Part shown: one piece after another, positions 29,893-39,032 of the stretch
Numbering within the stretch: the stretch's first letter is position 1
Layout: each line of letters starts with the position of its first letter
Assembly: GCA_913063435.1 (NCBI GenBank)
Contig: CAJXYI010000001.1
Coordinates: 1 to 64,000 of the forward strand
Reading direction: 5' to 3'
Length of the DNA stretch: 64,000 nt
Source of the DNA: an uncultured Actinomycetales bacterium
GTDB taxonomy: Bacteria > Actinomycetota > Actinomycetes > S36-B12
Position numbers and translations under genes: made by a program
The notes under the pieces: generated by a model
The model's database searches: none
Seen by the model: the letters and a program-made list of their open reading frames with translations, nothing else
Told to the model about the DNA's origin: nothing

Positions 29893-31202
29893 TGAGTCGC
29901 CGGCAACTCGGTCGCCCCGCGGCCGCAGCGAACCTGGGGGACGACGACACCGACTGCACGATCTTGCACGTCGACATGGATGCGTTCTACGCCTCCGTCG
30001 AATTGATCGATCGCCCGGATCTGCACGGCCGGGCTGTCATCGTCGGTGGCGGTGAACGCGGGGTCGTGCTGTCGGCGACCTATGAAGCACGAGCGCTCGG
30101 TGTGCACTCTGCGATGCCGATGTCCCGCGCCCGCAGGGTTGCTCCCGATGCGCTCGTCATCACCCCGCATCACGAGCGCTACGCCGAGGTCAGTGCCCAG
30201 GTGATGGATATCTTCGCGTCCATCAGTCCGCTGGTCGAGCCACTCAGTCTCGACGAAGCGTTCCTCGATATCGCCGGTGCGCGTCGACGCCTGGGGGCAC
30301 CCACGCGCATCGCGGAACTGATCCGCACCCGGGTGCACGATGAAGCACGCATCACCTGCAGTGTCGGCGTCGCGCATACGAAATTCATTGCCAAACTCGC
30401 CTCCACCGCGATCAAGCCCGATGGGCTCCTCGTCGTTCCCAGGGACGCGACATTGGACTTCTTGCATCCGCTCCCCGTGAGCGCACTGTGGGGAGTCGGT
30501 GACCGGACCGAGGAACGCTTGATCGCGCTGGGATTGCGCACCGTCGGGGATATCGCGCAGACACCGGTGGACACCTTGACCCGGGCGCTGGGTGCCGCTT
30601 CGGGGGAGCGGCTATTCGATCTCGCCTGGGGCCGTGACGACCGGCGAGTCGTTCCCGATTCACCCGAGAAGAGCATCGGGAATGAGGAGACCTTCGCCCG
30701 CGACATCGACGATCCCGTCCTCATCGGAGCCGAACTGCTCCGATTAGCCGAGAAAGTCGCTGCACGCGCGCGCGCACGTGGTCTGGCTGGGCGGACGGTG
30801 GCCATCAAGATCCGGTTCGCGGATTTCACCACCATCACCCGGTCACGGACCCTGACCACCGCCACCGATATCGGACATGAGATCCATGCCGTAGCCCAGG
30901 ATCTGTATGCCGCACTCGGATTGCAGCGGGTCCGCATCCGCCTCGTCGGGGTTCGCCTGGAGGGTCTGGTCCCGGCGGGGGATCGGATCGATCAACTCAG
31001 CCTGCTGCCCGATGCCGAGGTCGATCCGGCCGACTGGCGGGCAGCTGAAACCGCCGCCGACGGGCTGAGGGCCAGATTCGGCCCGGCCGCCCCTCGTCCG
31101 GCCCGGTTGCTGCCTCCTCACGGGCAGTCCGACCGCCCAGGCGGCAGGCACGGGTCACCGGATGGTCACGATCACCGCGACGGCGCCTCGCGTGAGGGCT
31201 GA
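29892..31202 (+). CDS. dinB: DNA polymerase IV (Y-family)
   Basis: ILHVDMDAFYASVELIDRP; PLSLDEAFLDI; SVGVAHTKFIAKLAS; C-terminal QLSLLP clamp-binding-like motif. Confidence 0.93.
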   Translation: MSRRQLGRPAAAANLGDDDTDCTILHVDMDAFYASVELIDRPDLHGRAVIVGGGERGVVLSATYEARALGVHSAMPMSRARRVAPDALVITPHHERYAEVSAQVMDIFASISPLVEPLSLDEAFLDIAGARRRLGAPTRIAELIRTRVHDEARITCSVGVAHTKFIAKLASTAIKPDGLLVVPRDATLDFLHPLPVSALWGVGDRTEERLIALGLRTVGDIAQTPVDTLTRALGAASGERLFDLAWGRDDRRVVPDSPEKSIGNEETFARDIDDPVLIGAELLRLAEKVAARARARGLAGRTVAIKIRFADFTTITRSRTLTTATDIGHEIHAVAQDLYAALGLQRVRIRLVGVRLEGLVPAGDRIDQLSLLPDAEVDPADWRAAETAADGLRARFGPAAPRPARLLPPHGQSDRPGGRHGSPDGHDHRDGASREG

Positions 31203-31311
31203 ACGGCAGGTACTGTTAGACGTGCACTGACCTCAGGGCTGCCCGGCGTGGGTTACCCTGCCAGCACAGACGAGTCGCCACGGACAGCCGAGTCGCCACG
31301 AGGAGGACGCC

Positions 31312-31740
31312 ATGCCGCTTTCGGAGCATGAGCAGCGACTGCTAGAGCAGATGGAGCAGGCGCTGTATGCCGAGGATCCGAAGTTCGCGACCTCGCTGCG
31401 CAGCAATTCCAGTGGTCGGGCGAGTCGAGGCCGAGCAGCACTCGGCGTCATCGTCTTTCTCGTCGGTGTAGCCACCCTGCTCGGTGGTGCCATCATCCCG
31501 CTGATCCCTCTCGGGGTCGCGGGCTTCGCCATCATGGTTCTCGGCGCGCTCTTGGCCTATCTCGGTCTGCGGCCCGGTCCGGCGGTGGCGCAAACAGAAG
31601 CCGAGCCGACAGGCGATGCTGCCCCCGGCGGGCAAGCCCCGGGCCGACCGAGCAAATCCAAGCCGGCCGGTGGGTTCATGGACCGTCTGGAAGATCGCTG
31701 GCAGCGCCGACGCGAACAGGGACCCGGCCAGGATCTGTGA
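31312..31740 (+). CDS. DUF3040 domain-containing membrane protein
   Basis: MPLSEHEQRLLEQMEQALYAEDPKFATSLR followed by two TM helices. Confidence 0.92.
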   Translation: MPLSEHEQRLLEQMEQALYAEDPKFATSLRSNSSGRASRGRAALGVIVFLVGVATLLGGAIIPLIPLGVAGFAIMVLGALLAYLGLRPGPAVAQTEAEPTGDAAPGGQAPGRPSKSKPAGGFMDRLEDRWQRRREQGPGQDL

Positions 31741-34060
31741 CATCTGCGGTTGCCTTGCGCAACAGCCCCCTTGTCGACGGAACGCCTCCCAGCTTCCACC
31801 ACGAAGCGAGACGCTGTAGTGGGGGCTGCGACCTGCTGATCGACCGCTGCACTCGAGACAACGCGTCATTCAGGTGCGACGGCGAGGGTGTGTCGGCCGG
31901 TGTCAGAGTCGGGGCGTACCGGGAGTGCTCCAACCACCACAGCAGCCGCAGCAGGGATTCCCAGCCGGCCTGATCGAAGGCGACCTCTCGACGCAGCCAT
32001 CCCGCATAATCCCGGGGAGTGAACTCCTGGGAGGAGCCGATCCCGAAACGACGTGCGGTGTCGTTGACCTCCTGCCATGCACCCTCGATCCGTTCAGCGG
32101 GGACAGGTGCGTGAGTGCGACGGCGACGACGCAACCAGCGCAGGACGAAGGGGCCGGCAATAGCACCGGTGAGGACGATGATGGCGATGAGCGGCCACAC
32201 CGGAGGCAACGACGCCGACGGCGCGGCATTCGCACCCGGATCGATATCCACCGGTGGTGGAATCGGTGGTGCTGTCGGCTGCGGATCGGACTGGGGAGTG
32301 CGATCGGGAACATCGGAATACGACGGTGCGACTACTCCCGCATCCGTTCCATCGCTACGCGGGGTTGGTTCGAACCACACCCATCCCAGGCCGTCGAACC
32401 ACAGTTCCGGCCACGCGTGAGCGTTGCGTCCCCGCACCGACCACGTGCCGTCGGCATTGCGGGTGCCAGAGGTGAAGCCGACGTTCACCCGAGCGGGAAT
32501 CCCCAGGCTGCGGGCCATGAGCGCCATCGAGGCGGCGAACTGTTCGCAGTATCCGATCCGCTCGGTGAGGAAAGCCGATACCGGGTTGTCACCGCCGCCA
32601 GCGTCGAGACTGGTGCTGTACGCGAAACCACCGTCGACGGTGAACCACTTCTCCAGTGCCAGGGCCTGACGGTAGGGCGATGCTTCCCCTGCGGTCACCT
32701 GTCGAGCCAGGTCGGCGACCATGGGCGACAGATCAGCGGGCAGCTCGGTCAAGGCCGCGAGTTCAGCCGGCGGTGGACCGGTTGCCGAGCGCAGCTGGGC
32801 GCGGGTGGGTCGGATGTCGTACGCCGACACGGTGTAGGTGGCGCCGGCAGCCGAGACATCCTGACTGCTCACGGTCCGAGTCGCTGGGTCCCAGGCCCAC
32901 TGGTCACTGAGATCACCTCGCACGCTCGTGGCGGCGAAGGGAACGGGAAGTTGTCGATTCGTCAGGTCTGCGACCGAGAGGGTGTAGCTGTGTACGGAGA
33001 CATCAGTGCCCTCGTCTCGGACCGGAGGCGGCAGCGGTTGAGTGAGGGGCAGCCTGACGGCGGACTCGCTCGAGCGCCAGGTGACCCCATCGAACTCCGT
33101 CAACGTCACCATGCGCAGATAACCGGGATCGTCGTCATCTGTGGTGTAGCGCACGACCTCCTGGCTGGAGTTGTTGACCAGGCTGCGGCGCAAGGACACG
33201 AAGGGATCCAGGCTCACCGGTCCGTCACCGCTCGCGGTTCCGCCGGCGATGGCAGCGCCGCGACCGGTACCCCAGACCGGTTCGCTGAGCCCGGGGACAG
33301 CCAGCGGAGCCACCACGGCGATGGCGATAGCCGCACCAGCGGCGGCGATCACGCGTGGATCGAAACCCAGGGATCGAGCCGGTCGTTGATGTGCCTGCGG
33401 ACCAGCGAAGCGACGGGATGCAGTCGAGGTACGCGAGGCGAACGGCCCCCAGGACAGGATGGTGGCCCGGGCATCGACGAGAAGCAGGGTCAGCCATCCG
33501 CTCGCACCGATCGGAAGCAGCCACCACGGCAGCCCGTTGGGAAGGATCGCGATCGGTAGGGAGGCCAGCACGAGCAACGGCGCCGCGGCGATGGCGGGCA
33601 GCCGCAGGGTGACGCCCAGGGCGTCCACGGCGATAGCGATGACCCCGACCCCGCCCGCAGCGAGGAGCATGAGTTCGGGACTCGTGGGAACCGGGGGGAT
33701 GAGGACCTCGGCCTCGCTGATACCGGCCTGCGCCAAGGACCGCAGGGCATCGATGGCGGTGGGGCCGGGCAGTACCCACCATGTTGCTGAGGGAAGGACG
33801 AACAGCCAGGTGAGCATCGTCACCCACGCCAGTGCGGCAGCCACCGGATGAGCGACCGCGGGAAGGCCGAGGAACCGAAGCAGGACGCCGGTTGCGGTGA
33901 TGGCGGCAACGACCAGCAGGACCGGGATGAGGAACGAGGCGCTGTCGAAGAGGGGAAGCAGCGTCAAGGATGCGGTCATCGTGGCGAGTGCTGCGGCCAA
34001 GGACGACCCCAGCCGGGCTCGACGCCATCGTGGGGTGGAAGCGGTGGCAGGGGGAGTCAT
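31676..34060 (-). CDS. TgpA-like transglutaminase-domain membrane protein
   Basis: N-terminal TM helices; ITGA core: DNPVSAFLTERIGYCEQFAASMALMARSLGIPARVNVGFTSGTRNADGTWSVRGRNAHAWPELWFDGLGWVWFEPTPR. Confidence 0.93.
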   Translation of the reverse strand: MTPPATASTPRWRRARLGSSLAAALATMTASLTLLPLFDSASFLIPVLLVVAAITATGVLLRFLGLPAVAHPVAAALAWVTMLTWLFVLPSATWWVLPGPTAIDALRSLAQAGISEAEVLIPPVPTSPELMLLAAGGVGVIAIAVDALGVTLRLPAIAAAPLLVLASLPIAILPNGLPWWLLPIGASGWLTLLLVDARATILSWGPFASRTSTASRRFAGPQAHQRPARSLGFDPRVIAAAGAAIAIAVVAPLAVPGLSEPVWGTGRGAAIAGGTASGDGPVSLDPFVSLRRSLVNNSSQEVVRYTTDDDDPGYLRMVTLTEFDGVTWRSSESAVRLPLTQPLPPPVRDEGTDVSVHSYTLSVADLTNRQLPVPFAATSVRGDLSDQWAWDPATRTVSSQDVSAAGATYTVSAYDIRPTRAQLRSATGPPPAELAALTELPADLSPMVADLARQVTAGEASPYRQALALEKWFTVDGGFAYSTSLDAGGGDNPVSAFLTERIGYCEQFAASMALMARSLGIPARVNVGFTSGTRNADGTWSVRGRNAHAWPELWFDGLGWVWFEPTPRSDGTDAGVVAPSYSDVPDRTPQSDPQPTAPPIPPPVDIDPGANAAPSASLPPVWPLIAIIVLTGAIAGPFVLRWLRRRRRTHAPVPAERIEGAWQEVNDTARRFGIGSSQEFTPRDYAGWLRREVAFDQAGWESLLRLLWWLEHSRYAPTLTPADTPSPSHLNDALSRVQRSISRSQPPLQRLASWWKLGGVPSTRGLLRKATADVTDPGRVPVRVGAASDLPDGP

Positions 34061-35328
34061 CGGCGCCCGGCCATGGCATCGGTGGTGATCTCCCGCAGGC
34101 AATCCGCCCAGGCGTGCGACACGACGTCTGAGTTCGCAGCCTCGAATCGGGGGAGCGCGGCGGCCTGCCATCGTCCCGTGCGCGCCGCCTGCAGCGCGCT
34201 CGCGATGCTGCTTTCCTCGCCGGACCATTCGGCCGGATCGATCACCAAGGCGACACCCAGATCGGCACTGCGCCGTGGGTGCTGGGTGGACAGCAGGCTC
34301 TCGATGTCCCCGGTCGCCGCCACGATAGCGACGACAAAATCGGCGTTCCACGTCTGCGTCGTCGCCTGCTGGCCGGTGAGATTGTCTCGCGTGTCGATGA
34401 CAGCCAGAGTGTCCAGGAGCAATGCCTGTCCCTCCCAGCCGCTCAGGCGAGATGTGAGCGGTTTGCCATCGAGGCCGACCACACTGATGTCGAATCCCGA
34501 ATTCAGAAGGTGTACACCGACACTGGCGGCCGCGCTCAGTGCGTTCTCAAACGACGCGTGGGGCCCTGTGCCGGCATGAGCGCTGCGCCGGTCGTCGATG
34601 ATGATGACAGCCTGTCGAGTCCAGGGTTGCTCTTCTCGTCGCACCATCATCTGCCCCGCGCGTGCGCTCGCTCGCCAGTGCACGCGGCGCAGGTCATCGC
34701 CCACGCGGTATTCGCGTGGAACGACGTCGTCGTCCCCGCGGGCTGCGAGTGCTGCCAGGGATGCATCGCCTCGTCCGAGATGCTCCGCATGGGGACTTCC
34801 CGCTGTCAGGGGCACCACCCGTGGCGTGACCAGGACGGCATCGACACCTCGAAATGATCGACGCAGGCGAACGAGGCCGAGGGGGTCGGGAGCGATCACC
34901 GAGAGAGGGCCGATGGTGAAGGCACCGCGACGTTGTGGGTGCACAGTCGTCACGATCCGACGCTGTTCGCCGGGGGCGAGAGCCGGGGTGATGCGGCGCG
35001 TGGTCTGACCCATGGAGGCAGGGATCGCATCGGCGAGCAGCAGGGTCGATGTGCGCCGGTGACCGACGTTCTCGATCGTGAGGATCAGTTCGGCCTGGTC
35101 ACCGACGCAGATATTCCGGTCGGTTACCTCACGGGTGCAGCCCAGGGCGAAACCCGTGCGTGCGACGAGTGCCAGGGACACCAGTGGCAGGAGGATGGCG
35201 ACGAGGCCTACGCTGAGCAAGTCGCGTTGACCAGACAGAACAGCGCCCATACCCAAGCCCAGGCCCACCGCGATGAGGCCCTTACCTCGCAGGGTCAGGC
35301 TGTTGACGAGGACGCGCGCGCGCAACAT
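34057..35328 (-). CDS. DUF58 domain-containing protein
   Basis: PREYRVGDDLRRVHWRASARAGQMMVRREEQP; between MoxR and transglutaminase genes. Confidence 0.93.
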   Translation of the reverse strand: MLRARVLVNSLTLRGKGLIAVGLGLGMGAVLSGQRDLLSVGLVAILLPLVSLALVARTGFALGCTREVTDRNICVGDQAELILTIENVGHRRTSTLLLADAIPASMGQTTRRITPALAPGEQRRIVTTVHPQRRGAFTIGPLSVIAPDPLGLVRLRRSFRGVDAVLVTPRVVPLTAGSPHAEHLGRGDASLAALAARGDDDVVPREYRVGDDLRRVHWRASARAGQMMVRREEQPWTRQAVIIIDDRRSAHAGTGPHASFENALSAAASVGVHLLNSGFDISVVGLDGKPLTSRLSGWEGQALLLDTLAVIDTRDNLTGQQATTQTWNADFVVAIVAATGDIESLLSTQHPRRSADLGVALVIDPAEWSGEESSIASALQAARTGRWQAAALPRFEAANSDVVSHAWADCLREITTDAMAGRR

Positions 35329-36294
35329 CTATCCGGCCGGCACCGGCACGGTTTGCAGGAGCGAGGAGATGACCTGGGTGGAGTCGATGCGCGACACCTG
35401 CGCGTCGGTCGTCGTGATCAGCCGATGCGCCAGAACCGGTGCGGCGAGTTTCTGCACGTCATCGGGAAGGACGTAATCGCGCTGGGACAGGGCCGCCTGA
35501 GCTCGCGCCGCGCGCACCAGGTGCAGTGAAGCGCGTGGTGAAGCACCGAGTCGAACCCGTGGATCGGTTCTCGTCGCGTGCACGAGATCCACCACGTAGC
35601 GTTGGACGGCAGGGGATACGTGGACCCCGCGGACGGCGTCGACCATGGCCTGGACATCGGCCGCATCGGCGACCGGTGAGATGTCGGCGAGGGGATCGCT
35701 GCTGCCGTGACCGGTCAGCATCGCCATCTCTGATTCCGCGTCGGGGTATCCCATCGTGATGCGCGCCATGAATCGGTCGCGCTGGGCTTCGGGCAGTGGA
35801 TAGGTGCCTTCCATCTCCGCGGGGTTCTGCGTGGCGATGACCATGAACGGCTGAGCCAGCAGGTAGGTCGTTCCGTCGACGGTGACCTGACCCTCCTCCA
35901 TGCACTCCAGGAGGGCCGATTGTGTTTTCGGTGATGCTCGATTGATCTCATCGCCGATGACGATGTGAGCGAACACGGCTCCTGGCTTGAATTCAAAATC
36001 ACGTGTGTCGGCATTGAACACGCTCACCCCGACGACATCGCTGGGGAGCAGGTCGGGGGTGAACTGGATGCGGCGCACCGAACAGCCGAGGCTGCGAGCG
36101 AGGGATTTGGCCAGCATGGTCTTGCCGACACCGGGCACATCCTCGATCAGGAGGTGCCCCCCGGCGAGCAGCACGATCAGGGCGGTGCGGACGGCATCGG
36201 GCTTGCCTGAGATCACCCCGGACACCGATCGACCGATCTGGGTGACCTGGTCCACGGCGAGCGCTGCGGGTGCCGGCGTCGATGTCGAGGTCAC
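35329..36294 (-). CDS. MoxR family AAA ATPase
   Basis: LLIEDVPGVGKTMLAKSLARSLGCSVRRIQFTPDLLPSDVVGVSVF; EINRASPKTQSALLECMEEGQVTVDG. Confidence 0.95.
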   Translation of the reverse strand: MTSTSTPAPAALAVDQVTQIGRSVSGVISGKPDAVRTALIVLLAGGHLLIEDVPGVGKTMLAKSLARSLGCSVRRIQFTPDLLPSDVVGVSVFNADTRDFEFKPGAVFAHIVIGDEINRASPKTQSALLECMEEGQVTVDGTTYLLAQPFMVIATQNPAEMEGTYPLPEAQRDRFMARITMGYPDAESEMAMLTGHGSSDPLADISPVADAADVQAMVDAVRGVHVSPAVQRYVVDLVHATRTDPRVRLGASPRASLHLVRAARAQAALSQRDYVLPDDVQKLAAPVLAHRLITTTDAQVSRIDSTQVISSLLQTVPVPAG

Positions 36295-36372
36295 CCTTGA
36301 TTGTCACCCGAGCGCGTATGGCACGCCACCCCGGGGCGCTGGGTGCGGAAGGAATGCGACAGGATCATCCCT

Positions 36373-36900
36373 ATGACAACCGTGCATCCGGCCGAGCTCG
36401 GCCGCTTCTTCGAGGATTACACCGTCGGCGATGTCTACCAGCACCCCTTCGGTCGGACGATCTCAGAGGCAGATTCCACCTGGTTCACCCAATTGACGTG
36501 CAACACCAACCAGAACCACTTCAACGCCCACCTGGCGCAGAGCAACCCCATAACCGGCGGCCGGGTCATCGTCAACTCGGGTTTCACGGTGGCGCTCGTC
36601 CTGGGCCTGTCGGTGATCGACATGAGCCAGAATGCGGTGGCGAACCTGGGATGGACCGACATCAAGCTGACGCACCCGGTCTATATCGGTGACACGCTGT
36701 ATGCAGAGAGCATCTGCACGGATAAGCGTGAGAGCTCCTCGCGAGAGGGAATGGGCATCATCACGATGAAGACCCGCGGCCTCAACCAGGATGGTGACGA
36801 GATCGTGTCCTGGACCCGCTCGGTCATGATCCCCAAGCGAGAGACCGGCATCGGACAGAACTACTTCCCCGAGGCCAAGACGGGGCCGCTGTCGAACTGA
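36373..36900 (+). CDS. MaoC family dehydratase
   Basis: GRFFEDYTVGDVYQHPFGRTISEADSTWFTQLTCNTNQNHFNAHLA...LGWTDIKLTHPVYIGDTLYAES. Confidence 0.9.
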   Translation: MTTVHPAELGRFFEDYTVGDVYQHPFGRTISEADSTWFTQLTCNTNQNHFNAHLAQSNPITGGRVIVNSGFTVALVLGLSVIDMSQNAVANLGWTDIKLTHPVYIGDTLYAESICTDKRESSSREGMGIITMKTRGLNQDGDEIVSWTRSVMIPKRETGIGQNYFPEAKTGPLSN

Positions 36901-36916
36901 ACCAGTTCGACAGCGG
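36886..36916. terminator. 14-bp hairpin overlapping the maoC-like stop codon, between convergent genes
   Basis: ccgctgtcgaactg-aac-cagttcgacagcgg. Confidence 0.7.
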
Positions 36917-36919
36917 GGC

Positions 36920-37654
36920 TCAGTTCACGGGGCCTATCGGTAGCCGGGTTTCCACCGCCGTACCGCCGACGGACTCCACCCGGTAGGCCGCGGGCCCATC
37001 GTCGGGATCGGCATCGGGGATGTCACTGACGACCTCGACGGCCTCATCGCCCTCGTACCAGATGCCCACGCGATCATCCGTGGCATACGACGTGGGGAGT
37101 GTTCCCTCGGCGACGCTGCGCTGCAGGAGCGGGCGTCGTTGCTCCTCGCTGTCGTAGTGCACTCCGTTGCCGAAGGGCAGCATGCCCAGTGCATCGGTCA
37201 CCACTTCCAGCGTGGGACCGAAGGAATCGGTCGGTCCTCCGACGTGCCAGCAGATCGAGCCCGCGCTCACTCCGGCCAGGATCGTGCCGCGTTCTGCTGC
37301 CGCACGCATCGCGGTGTCCACCCCGTGCAGACGCCACAGGGAGAGCAGATTCGCCACGCTTCCGCCGCCGACCCACACCAGGTCGCTGCGAGCCAGGATC
37401 TCCTCGGGATCTCGATTGGGCATCGTGAACAGTGCGAGGTGATCGACATCGCAGCCCACGGATGCCAGCGCTGCATAGGAGCGGGACAGATACGACGCAT
37501 CGTCTCCGCTCGCCGTCATCACCAGGCACACGCGAGGTCGCTGCGCTCCGGTTCGTCGCAGTGCATCGACAAGCATGGGTCCAGGTTTCATCACACCCCA
37601 CCGATCGGTGGGCAGGAAACCAGCGCTGGTGGCCAGGATGCGACGGGTGGTCAT
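36920..37654 (-). CDS. Peptidase E-like protein (S51 / type 1 glutamine amidotransferase-like)
   Basis: SDLVWVGGGSVANLLSLWRLHGVD; TILAGVSAGSICWHVGGPTDSFG nucleophile elbow. Confidence 0.88.
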   Translation of the reverse strand: MTTRRILATSAGFLPTDRWGVMKPGPMLVDALRRTGAQRPRVCLVMTASGDDASYLSRSYAALASVGCDVDHLALFTMPNRDPEEILARSDLVWVGGGSVANLLSLWRLHGVDTAMRAAAERGTILAGVSAGSICWHVGGPTDSFGPTLEVVTDALGMLPFGNGVHYDSEEQRRPLLQRSVAEGTLPTSYATDDRVGIWYEGDEAVEVVSDIPDADPDDGPAAYRVESVGGTAVETRLPIGPVN

Positions 37655-38958
37655 GAGACTCCTTCATGATCGTGGTAGGTCGAGCTGGTCGCGCGCACAT
37701 CGGTCAAGACAGCCTCAGCTGCACGACGGCCGCTGACCAATGCTCCCTGGATGCTCGCCGTATCCCGATGATCACCGGCGACGTAGATCCCATCACGCAC
37801 CCGCACCGGTTGACGGACATCGAGAGGGACGTTCATGGCGGGCAGCGCGTATGGGATGGGATAGGTGGCCAGGTGGTCCCACCGTCGGGTGTCGGCATCG
37901 AGGAGTCGGCCCAGATGCTGGCGGGCAGCGGATTGGGCCGCGGGATCGGTGTGCACGCCTAGGGCGGAGCACGACACCAGTGCCTCTCCCGAGGGTGCAT
38001 ACTCCGGTGCGGCGTTGCTCAGCACGACGGCGTTGACCAGGGGTCCGCGACCGAGACCGTCGAGCACGAGGACCCCGCTCCCATCGGTCAATGTCGATCC
38101 CGCAACATCGGGTCGGTAGTACCACGTCGTCACCGCGCGAGCCTGCGGAGGCGTGATCGACGGTGCCAGGCGGCTGGCGGTCGTCGGATCCGTGGCGATG
38201 ATGACCGCACGGCAATCGATGCGGCCACGTGATGTGCGCACGCTGTTCTCTCCGACCTCGGTCACCGTGGTGTGCAGGTGGACCGGCACCGGGAGAGCGG
38301 CGGTCAACTGCTGTGGGATAGCAGCCATACCGGTCGCGGGAACCGACGGTGTGCCGCGGATGAACGACCGCAGGACCAAATCGGCGAATCGTCGTGATGT
38401 GCCCAGTTCGGACTCCAGGAAGACTCCGGACAGGAACGGGCGAACGAGGCGCTGCATCAGGCGGTCATCGACGCCGGCGGATCGCAGTGCCTCCTCCGTC
38501 GTCATATCCGGCTCGGCGCGTAACGCGGCCGCAGAGCGTAGCGATCTGCTGAGTGCATAGACCGCGAAACGCAGTTCACCGGCGAGACCGCCCAGCGGTG
38601 CGGTCATCGTGCTCCAAAGCCACCTCGGCTGCCGCCTCGGATCGGCTATCCGGTACGTCCGAGCTCCGAGGGAAACCTGTGCTCCGGCGGTGAAGGCCCG
38701 CAGGTCCAGTGCAGCGTGATCGAGCACACGCCGGCCTTCAGGATAGGCGGGGTTGTACAGCTGGAAACCTCGATCGAGGCGGAACCCGTCGACGAGATCG
38801 GTGCGAATCCGACCGCCGACATCATCGGAGGCTTCCACGACGCAGATGTCGAGGTCGGTGGCACCTAGGCGGCGAGCAGCGGCCAATCCGGCGAGTCCGG
38901 CACCCACGATGACGACGTCGGCGCGACGGGGCAGTGGCGTAGCGTCCGGGATTGCCAT
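37651..38958 (-). CDS. FAD-dependent amine oxidase / protoporphyrinogen oxidase-like protein
   Basis: MAIPDATPLPRRADVVIVGAGLAGLAAARRLG; GGRIRTDLVDGFRLDRGFQLYNPAYPE; C-terminal GDHRDTASIQGALVSGRRAAEAVL. Confidence 0.85.
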   Translation of the reverse strand: MAIPDATPLPRRADVVIVGAGLAGLAAARRLGATDLDICVVEASDDVGGRIRTDLVDGFRLDRGFQLYNPAYPEGRRVLDHAALDLRAFTAGAQVSLGARTYRIADPRRQPRWLWSTMTAPLGGLAGELRFAVYALSRSLRSAAALRAEPDMTTEEALRSAGVDDRLMQRLVRPFLSGVFLESELGTSRRFADLVLRSFIRGTPSVPATGMAAIPQQLTAALPVPVHLHTTVTEVGENSVRTSRGRIDCRAVIIATDPTTASRLAPSITPPQARAVTTWYYRPDVAGSTLTDGSGVLVLDGLGRGPLVNAVVLSNAAPEYAPSGEALVSCSALGVHTDPAAQSAARQHLGRLLDADTRRWDHLATYPIPYALPAMNVPLDVRQPVRVRDGIYVAGDHRDTASIQGALVSGRRAAEAVLTDVRATSSTYHDHEGVS

Positions 38959-39032
38959 GGTGGCGACGCTATCGCGATCGGGGGCTGTGGATGACGAACG
39001 CGTGCCGCTGCGATTCCTCGCAGAATGTCGGC

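Noticed and set aside
31874-33559. 561-aa plus-strand ORF inside the transglutaminase gene
   Set aside because: Antisense shadow of the TgpA-like gene.
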